Source: Streptomyces griseofuscus
GTDB lineage: Bacteria > Actinomycetota > Actinomycetes > Streptomycetales > Streptomycetaceae
Assembly (NCBI RefSeq): GCF_014673495.1
Contig: NZ_CP051006.1
Coordinates: 7,253,001 to 7,317,000, forward strand
Direction: 5' to 3'
DNA length: 64,000 nucleotides
Shown here piece by piece: positions 17,801-26,800 of this stretch. The number at the start of each line of letters is the position of its first letter. Position 1 is the stretch's first letter. Under the pieces are notes generated by a model. It saw only the letters and a list, made by a program, of their open reading frames with translations, made no database searches and was not told where the DNA came from. Both the position numbers and the translations under genes were made by a program.

Positions 17801-20800
17801 CCAGATCGAATACCTCGGCCGGGTCGACGACCAGGTCAAGATCCGCGGCTTCCGCGTCGAACTCGGCGAGATCGAATCCGTCCTCGCCGCGCACCCCGAC
17901 ATCGCCCAGGCCGCGGTGATCGTGCGCGAGGACCGTCCCGGTGACAAGCGGCTCGTCGGATATTTCGTCGCAGCGCCTGGTACTGCCGTGGACCCCGCCG
18001 GGCTGCGGGCGTATGTGGCCAAGGCGCTGCCGGAGTACATGGTGCCGTCCGCCGTTCTCGTCCTTGATGCGCTGCCGTTGACGCCGAACGGGAAGCTGGA
18101 CCGGCGGGCCCTGCCTGCGCCTGAGTTCGCGGCCAGTACGGCCGGTCGCGCTCCGCGGACGCCGCAGGAGGAGATCCTGTGCCAGGTCTTCGCCGAGGTG
18201 TTGGGCGTTGAGCGGGTGTCCATTGATGACAACTTCTTTGAGTTGGGCGGGCATTCGCTGCTGGCGACGCGGCTGGTGAGTCGTGTCCGGTCGGTGCTGG
18301 GTGTGGAGTTGGGCATTCGTGCCTTGTTCGAGGCTCCGTCGGTGGCGGGGTTGGTGGAGCGGCTTGCGGGTGCTGGTGCGGGCAGGGCTGTTCTGAGGGC
18401 GGTTGAGCGTCCGGAGTTGGTTCCGGTGTCGTTTGCTCAGCGCCGGTTGTGGTTCCTGGGTCGGCTGGAAGGGCCGAGTGCGACGTACAACATCCCGCTC
18501 GTCGTACGACTGCGGGGCGCGCTCGATGTCGCAGCGCTGGATGCCGCGTTCACCGATGTGGTGGGTCGGCACGAGAGTTTGCGGACGGTGTTCGGGGAGG
18601 CGGACGGGCAGCCGTATCAGCGGGTGCTCGGCGTCGAGGAAGCCGGCGTTGAGGTAGCGGTTCGGAAGAGCTCTGCGGAGACTCTGGACACTGATGTCGA
18701 TTCCGTCTCGGGCTATGCCTTTGACCTGGAGTCCGAGATCCCGTTGCGGGCCTGGTTGTTCGAAGTCGGCGCGGATGAGTTTGTGTTGGTCGCGGTGGTG
18801 CATCACATCGCGGGTGATGGTTGGTCGCTCGGTCCGCTCGCGCGGGATCTGGCGGTCGCGTATGCGGCGCGGTGTGAGGGTTCGGCGCCCGGTTGGGAGC
18901 CGCTGCCGGTGCAGTACGCGGACTACACGCTGTGGCAGCGGGAGTTGCTCGGGGACGAGGGCGATCCGGGGACCCTTGGTGCGGCTCAGCTGGAGTTCTG
19001 GCGGAGTGAACTCGCCGCGATTCCGGAAGAGTTGACGCTGCCGTTTGATCGTTCGCGTCCGGTGGTCGCTTCGTACGCTGGTGACGTCGTGGAGTTGGCG
19101 TTCGATGAGCGGGTGCATCGTGGGGTGCTGGGTCTTGCGCGGGAGCGTGGGGCGAGTGTCTTCATGGTGATGCAGGCTGCGGTGGCGGCTCTGTTGTCGC
19201 GGTTGGGTGCGGGTGAGGACATTCCGATCGGTTCGCCGGTGGCGGGTCGGTTGGACGAGGCGCTGGATGACCTTGTCGGGTTCTTCGTGAACACGCTGGT
19301 GTTGCGGACGAATGTGTCGGGTGATCCGTCGTTCGCGGATCTGGTCGAGCGGGTTCGGGAGACGGATCTGCGGGCGTTCGGGGCGCAGGACGTGCCGTTC
19401 GAGCGGTTGGTGGAGGTGCTGAACCCTGTCAGGTCGATGGGTCGGCATCCTTTGTTCCAGGTGGCGTTGGCGTTCCAGAACGCGCCCGTTTCCGATCTGG
19501 TGATGCCGGGTCTTGAGGTGGAGGCGGGTCCTGGTGGGACGGGTGCGGCGAAGTTCGATCTGTCGTTCAACCTGGCCGAGTCCTTCACCGGAGCGGGTGA
19601 GCCGGCCGGGATCTCGGGTGGGATCGAGTTCGCCACGGATGTGTTCGACCGTTCCACCATCGAGCGGATGGCGGGCTGGCTGACACGCCTCCTGGTGCAG
19701 GTCCTGGCGGACCCGAGGCAGCCCGTCAGCAAGGCGCGCTTCCTCGATGCCGGCGAACGGCGGCTGGTGCTGGAGGAGTGGAACGAGACCGGCCGAGAGC
19801 TGCCGGGTGGCACGCTGTCAGCGCTGTTCGAGGAGCAGGTGGCGCGGACTCCGGACGCCGGGGCGGTCGTCTTCGAGGGCGTGGAGTTGTCGTACCGGGA
19901 GCTGAATGCGCGGGCGAACCGGTTGGCGCGGGTGCTGGTCGGGCAGGGTGCCGGTCCGGAGCGGTTCGTCGCGGTGGCCCTGCCGCGTTCCGCCGAACTG
20001 GTCGTGGCGTTGCTCGCGGTGCTGAAGACGGGGGCGGCGTATGTGCCGATCGACCCGGACTACCCGGCCGACCGTATTGCCTACATCCTCGCCGACGCCG
20101 ATCCGATGGCCGTGATCACGGTCGGGGACAGCGGAGTCGAGCTGCCGGCCGGGACCGGCCGGATCCTCCTGGACGACACCGCCACCCAGCAGGCCCTTGA
20201 CGCACAGGCATCCAGCGACCTTGCCGACACTGAGCGGCGTGCGCCTTTGAACGCGGGCGCACCGGCGTACGTGATCTATACGTCGGGTTCGACGGGGCGG
20301 CCGAAGGGTGTGGTGGTCGAGCATCGGTCGGTTGTCGATTATGTGTGGTGGGCGGTTGAGACGTATCCGGGGGTGCGGGGGAATGCGTTGTTGCATTCGC
20401 CGGTGTCGTTTGATCTGACGGTGACGGTGTTGTTCGCGCCGTTGGTCAGTGGTGGGCGTGTGGTGGTGGCGGAGCTGGAGGAGAGTCCGGCTGTCGAGGC
20501 GGTTTTGGCGGGGGCGCCGTTGACGTTCGCGAAGGTCACGCCGAGTCATATCGCGTTGCTGGACGCTCTGCCGGGGGTGTTCTCGCCGTCGGGTGATCTG
20601 GTCGTGGGTGGTGAGCAGTTGACGGGTGAGCAGCTGGGGCGGTGGCGGCGTGCGCATCCGACGGCGGTGGTGATCAATGAGTACGGTCCGACCGAGGCGA
20701 CGGTCGGTTGTGTGGCGTATCGGCTTCTGCCTGGTGTGGAGGCTGCGGTGGGTGCGGTGCCGGTCGGGCGGCCTTCGTGGAACACCCGGGTGTATGTCCT

Positions 20801-23800
20801 GGACGCGGGTCTGTGCCCGGTGCCGGTTGGTGTCGCGGGTGAGTTGTATGCGGCGGGCGAGGGTCTGGCGCGTGGTTATCTGAACCGTCCGGGTCTGACG
20901 GCGGAGCGTTTCGTCGCCGATCCGTTCGGTGTGCCGGGCTCCCGGATGTACCGGACCGGTGACCTGGTCCGCTGGAACGCCGATGGGGAGATGGAGTATC
21001 TGGGCCGGGTCGATGACCAGGTGAAGGTTCGGGGCTTCCGGATCGAGCTGGGTGAGATCGAGTCCGTCCTTGCCGCGCACCCCGGCATCGCGCAGGTTGC
21101 GGTGATCGTGCGGGAGGACCGTCCCGGTGACAAGCGGCTTGTCGGCTATGTCGTCCCTGCGGCTGGATCCGTGGTGGATCCCGGCGAGTTGAGGGCGTAC
21201 GCCGCGCAGTCGGTGCCGGAGTACATGGTCCCGTCTTCGGTTCTCGTACTCGACGCGCTGCCGTTGACGCCGAACGGGAAGCTGGACCGGCGTGCGCTGC
21301 CCGCGCCGGAGCTCACGGCCGACTCGGAGGGTCGTGCCCCCCGGACCCCGCAGGAGGAGATCCTGTGCCAGGTCTTCGCCGAGGTGTTGGGCGTCGAGCG
21401 GGTGTCCATCGATGACAACTTCTTTGAGCTGGGCGGGCATTCGCTGCTCGCGGTGTCGTTGGTGGAGCGGTTGCGTGAGCGTGGGCTGTCGGTGCCGGTG
21501 CGTTCGTTGTTCGTGACGCCGTCGGTGGCAGGGCTCGCGATGGGCCTGGACTCGACCGATGGCGGTGTGTCCGGTGGGTCCGTGGTGGTGCCCGAGAACG
21601 GGATCGTGGAGGGCGTGGAAGTGATCACGCCGGAGATGCTGCCGCTCGCGGGCCTGTCGTCACAGGAGATCGACCGGGTTGTCGCTCGGGTGCCTGGTGG
21701 CGTGGCGAACATCGCGGACGTCTATCCGCTGGCGCCGCTCCAGGAGGGCATCCTCTTCCACCACCTGATGAGCGCGCCCTCGGGCGAGGACGCCTATGTC
21801 CTTCCGATGGCCTTGGGCTTCGATTCCCGCTCTCGGCTGGACGAGTTCGCCGCGGTTCTCCAGAAGGTGGTGGACCGGCACGACATCCTGCGTACAGCCG
21901 TGATGTGGGAGGGCCTGCGGGAGCCCGTCCAGGTCGTCTGCCGACACGCCGAAGTCCCCGTTACCGAAGCTTCGTTGGACCCGGTCCCGGACGGTGACGT
22001 ACAGGGCGTGGTGGACGGACTGCTGTCCGTCTGCGGGTCGTTGATGGATGTGACCGTGGCGCCGTTGGTGCATGTCACGGTCGCCGCGGTGCCCGGCACC
22101 GAGCAGTGGGTGGCGCTGGTGCAGGTGCATCACCTCATCCAGGACCACACGGCGGTGGACGTTCTCTTCGCCGAGGTCCAGGCCTTCCTGGAGGGCCGTG
22201 AGGGGGAGCTGGCGGCGCCGCTGCCGTTCCGGAACTTCGTCGCGCAGGCGAGGCTCGGGATCCCGGCGGCCGAGCACGAGGCATTCTTCGGCGGTCTGCT
22301 CGGCGATGTCATGGAGCCCACCGCGCCGTTCGGGATCACGGATGTGCGTGGGGACGGCACGGCGGTCGCCGAGTCCCGTGCCGCCGTCAGCGAGGCGACG
22401 GCCGCAGCGGTGCGTGAGGTGGCTCGTCGTCTGGGTGTGAGTGCGGCGACGGTGCTGCATGTGATGTTCGCCCGGGTGGTCGCGGCGGTCGCGGGCCGTG
22501 AGGATGTCGTCTTCGGCACTGTGCTGTTCGGGCGGATGCAGGCCGGCGCGGGAGCGGACCGCATCCCCGGGCTGTTCATCAACACGCTGCCGGTCCGACT
22601 CGACACCGGTCGTGGTGGGGTGCTCGACGCGGTCCGTTCGATGCAGGGTGACCTGGCCGAACTCCTGGTCCATGAGCACGCGCCGCTGGCCCTCGCCCAG
22701 CGCATGAGTGGCGTCGCGGCGGAGGCGCCGCTCTTCACGGCGCTGTTCAACTACCGGCACAGCGCCGGTGCGACGGACGCGGGCATGGAAGTGGAGGGGA
22801 TCGAGGTCCTGTTCGCGCAGGAGCGGACCAACTATCCGCTGACGGTGTCCGTTGACGACACCGGCGACGGGTTCGTCTTCACCGTCCAGTGCGTGGCCCC
22901 GATCGACCCCGAGCTCGTCCTGTCGTTGATGGACACCGCGACCGGCCGGCTGGTCCAGGCCCTGGACGAGGCTCCGGAAACCCCGCTGCACACCCTCCCC
23001 GTCCTCGACGACACCCACCTGAGTGAAGTCCTCGGCGATTGGAAGGACGCTGGCCGGGAGGTTCCGGTCGGGGTGCTGCCGGTGTTGTTCGAGGAGCAGG
23101 TGGCGCGGACGCCGGACGCCGTGGCGGTCGTGTTCGAGGATCTGAAGCTGAGTTATGGGGAGGTGAATGAGCGGGCGAACCGGCTGGCGCGGTTGCTGGT
23201 GGAGCAGGGCGCGGGTCCGGAGCGGTTCGTCGCGGTCGCCCTGCCTCGCTCCGCCGACCTGGTCGTCGCGTTGCTTGCGGTGCTCAAGACCGGCGCCGCG
23301 TATGTGCCGATCGACCCGGACTACCCGGCCGATCGCATCGCCTACATCCTCGAAGACGCCCGCCCCATGTCCGTGATCACGGGCTACGGCGCGGAGCGCG
23401 TGCTGCCCGAGGGCACACCCCATGTCCTGCTGGACGACTCCGCAACCCTGCGCGCCCTTGAGACACGAGCAGGGGGCGATCTGACCGATGAGGATCGACT
23501 CGCCCCGTTGAACGCGGCGTCCCCGGCGTATGTGATCTACACGTCGGGTTCGACGGGGCGGCCGAAGGGTGTGGTGGTCGAACATCGTTCGGTGGTGCGG
23601 TTGTTCGGTGCGACGGAGTCGTGGTTCGGGTTCGGGTCGCAGGATGTGTGGACGTTGTTCCACTCTTATGCGTTCGACTTCTCGGTGTGGGAGTTGTGGG
23701 GTCCGCTGCTGCACGGTGGTCGGTTGGTGGTGGTGCCGTTCGAGGTGAGTCGTTCGGCGGGTGAGTTCCTGGGTTTGTTGGTGCGTGAGGGTGTGACGGT

Positions 23801-26800
23801 GTTGAACCAGACGCCGTCTGCCTTCTACCAGTTGATGCAGGCGGATCGGGACGATCCGGCGGTGGGTGACGGACTGGCGCTGCGGTATGTGGTGTTCGGT
23901 GGTGAGGCGCTGGATCTGGGTCGGCTGGCGTCGTGGTACGAGCGGCGGGGTGAGAGTGGTCCGACGCTGGTGAACATGTACGGGATCACCGAGACCACGG
24001 TGCACGTCACCCATCTGCCTCTGGACGCGGAGAAGTGCGTTACCGGTGCGGGGAGTGGTATCGGTGAGGGGATCCCGGATCTGCGCCTGTACGTGTTGGA
24101 TTCGGGTCTGTGCCCTGTCCCGGTGGGTGTCGCGGGTGAGTTGTATGTAGCGGGTGCCGGTCTGGCGCGCGGCTATCTGAACCGTGCCGGGCTTACGGCG
24201 GAGCGGTTTGTCGCCGATCCGTTCGGGGTGTCGGGCTCGCGGATGTATCGGACCGGTGATCTGGTGCGGTGGAGTGCGGAAGGTCAGTTGGAGTACCTGG
24301 GTCGCATCGACGACCAGGTGAAGGTCCGCGGTTTCCGGATCGAGCTGGGTGAGATCGAGTCCGTTCTGGCCGGGCATCCGGAGGTTGCGCAGGCGGCGGT
24401 GATCGTGCGTGAGGATCGTCCCGGTGACAAGCGGCTTGTCGGTTACGCCGTCGCCGTGGCTGGTTCTGTCGTGGATCCGGCCGAGTTGCGGGCGTATGTC
24501 GCGGAGTCGGTGCCGGACTACATGGTCCCGGCCGCGGTGATGGTCCTGGACGCGCTGCCGCTGACCCCGAACGGGAAGCTGGACCGACGGGCGTTGCCCG
24601 CTCCGGAGTTCGCCGCCGGTACAAGTGGTCGTGCGCCGCGCACCGAGCAGGAGGAGATCCTGTGCCAGGTCTTCGCCGAGGTGCTGGGTGTCGAGCGCGT
24701 CTCCATTGACGACAACTTCTTCGAGCTGGGCGGGCATTCGCTGCTCGCGGTGTCGTTGGTCGAGCGTCTGCGTGAGCGTGGGCTGTCGGTGCCGGTGCGT
24801 TCGTTGTTCGTGACGCCGTCGGTGGCAGGGCTCGCGATGGGCCTGGACTCGACCGATGGCGGTGTGTCCGGTGGGTCCGTGGTGGTGCCCGAGAACGGGA
24901 TCGTGGAGGGCGTGGAAGTGATCACGCCGGAGATGCTGCCGCTCGCGGGCCTGTCGCCGGAGGAGATCGGGCGGGTCGTCGCCAGGGTGCCCGGCGGGGT
25001 GGCGAACATCGCCGATGTGTACCCGCTGGCGCCGCTCCAGGAGGGCATCCTCTTCCACCACCTGATGGGCGCCTCCTCGGGCGAGGACGCCTACGTCCTT
25101 CCGATGGCGTTGGGCTTCGATTCCCGCTCTCGGCTGGACGAGTTCGTCGCCGTCCTCCAGAAGGTGGTCGATCGGCACGACATCCTGCGCACCGCTGTGC
25201 TCTGGGAGGGCCTGCGGGAGCCGGTCCAGGTGGTCAGTAGGCACGCCGAAATCCCGGTGCGCGAGGCCGCGTTGGAGCACATCGCCGAGGGTGATGTGCA
25301 GGGCGTGGTGGACGGGCTGCTCGCGGCCTGCGGGACCCTCATGGACATCACCTTGGCCCCGCTCGTGCATGTCACCGTGGCTCCGGTTCCCGGCACCACC
25401 CGATGCGTGGCCCTCGTACAGGTGCATCACCTCATCCAGGACCACACGGCGGTGGACGTTCTCTTCGCCGAGGTCCAGGCCTTCCTGGAGGGCCGTGAGG
25501 GGGAGCTGGCGGCGCCGCTGCCGTTCCGGAACTTCGTCGCACAGGCGAGGCTCGGGATCCCGGTCGCCGAACACGAGAAGTTCTTCACCACCCTCCTCGG
25601 CGATGTCACGGAGCCGACCGCGCCGTTCGCGGTGCTGGATGTGCGGGGCGATGGCACAGGCGTGGCCGAGTCCTCCGTGGCTCTCGACCAGGCGACAGCC
25701 GCCTCCGTGCGTGAGGTGGCTCGTCGTCTGGGTGTGAGTGCGGCGACGGTGCTGCATGTGATGTTCGCCCGGGTGGTCGCGGCGGTCGCGGGCCGTGAGG
25801 ATGTCGTCTTCGGCACTGTGCTGTTCGGGCGGATGCAGGCCGGCGCGGGTGCGGACCGTATCCCTGGGCTGTTCATCAACACGTTGCCGGTCCGACTCGA
25901 CACCGGTCGTGGTGGGGTGCTTGACGCGGTGCGTTCGATGCAGGGTGACCTGGCCGAGCTGCTGGTCCATGAGCACGCGCCGCTGGCCCTCGCTCAGCGT
26001 ATGAGTGGTGTCGCGGCGGAGGCGCCGCTCTTCACGGCGCTGTTCAACTACCGGCACAGCGTGGGCGCGGCGGACGCCGGTATGGAAGTGGAGGGGATCG
26101 AGGTCCTGTTCGCGCAGGAGCGGACCAACTACCCGCTGACGGTGTCGGTTGACGACACCGGCGACGGGTTCGTCTTCACCGTGCAGTGCGTCGATCCGAT
26201 CGACCCCGGCCTCGTCCTGTCGTTGATGGACACCGCGACCGGCCGACTGGTCCAGGCCCTGGACGAGGCCCCGGAGACCCCGCTGCACACCCTGCCCGTT
26301 CTCGACCAGGCCCGCCTGGACCGGATCGTCGGCGATTGGAACGACACCGGTCGGGACGTCTCCGACGGTTCGCTGCCGGCGCTGTTCGAGGAGCGGGTCG
26401 CGCAGGCGCCGGAGGCCACGGCGTTGGTGTTCGGCGGCGTCGAGCTGTCGTATCGCGAGGTGAACGAGCGGGCGAACCGACTGGCGCGGCTGCTGGTCGG
26501 GGAGGGCGCCGGGCCGGAGCGGTTCGTCGCGGTCGCCCTGCCCCGTTCCGCCGAGCTGGTGGTGGCACTGCTGGCGGTGCTGAAGACGGGGGCGGCCTAC
26601 GTCCCCATCGACCCGGACTACCCCGCCGACCGCATCGCCGCCATCCTCGAAGACGCCCACCCCATGGCCGTCATCACGGTCGAGAGCGCCGCGGTCGAGG
26701 TACCGGCCGGCACCAACCGGCTCCTCCTGGACGACTCCGCCACGCGGCAGGCCCTCGACGCGAAGGCGGGAGACGATCTGCGGGACGACGAGCGGTCGGG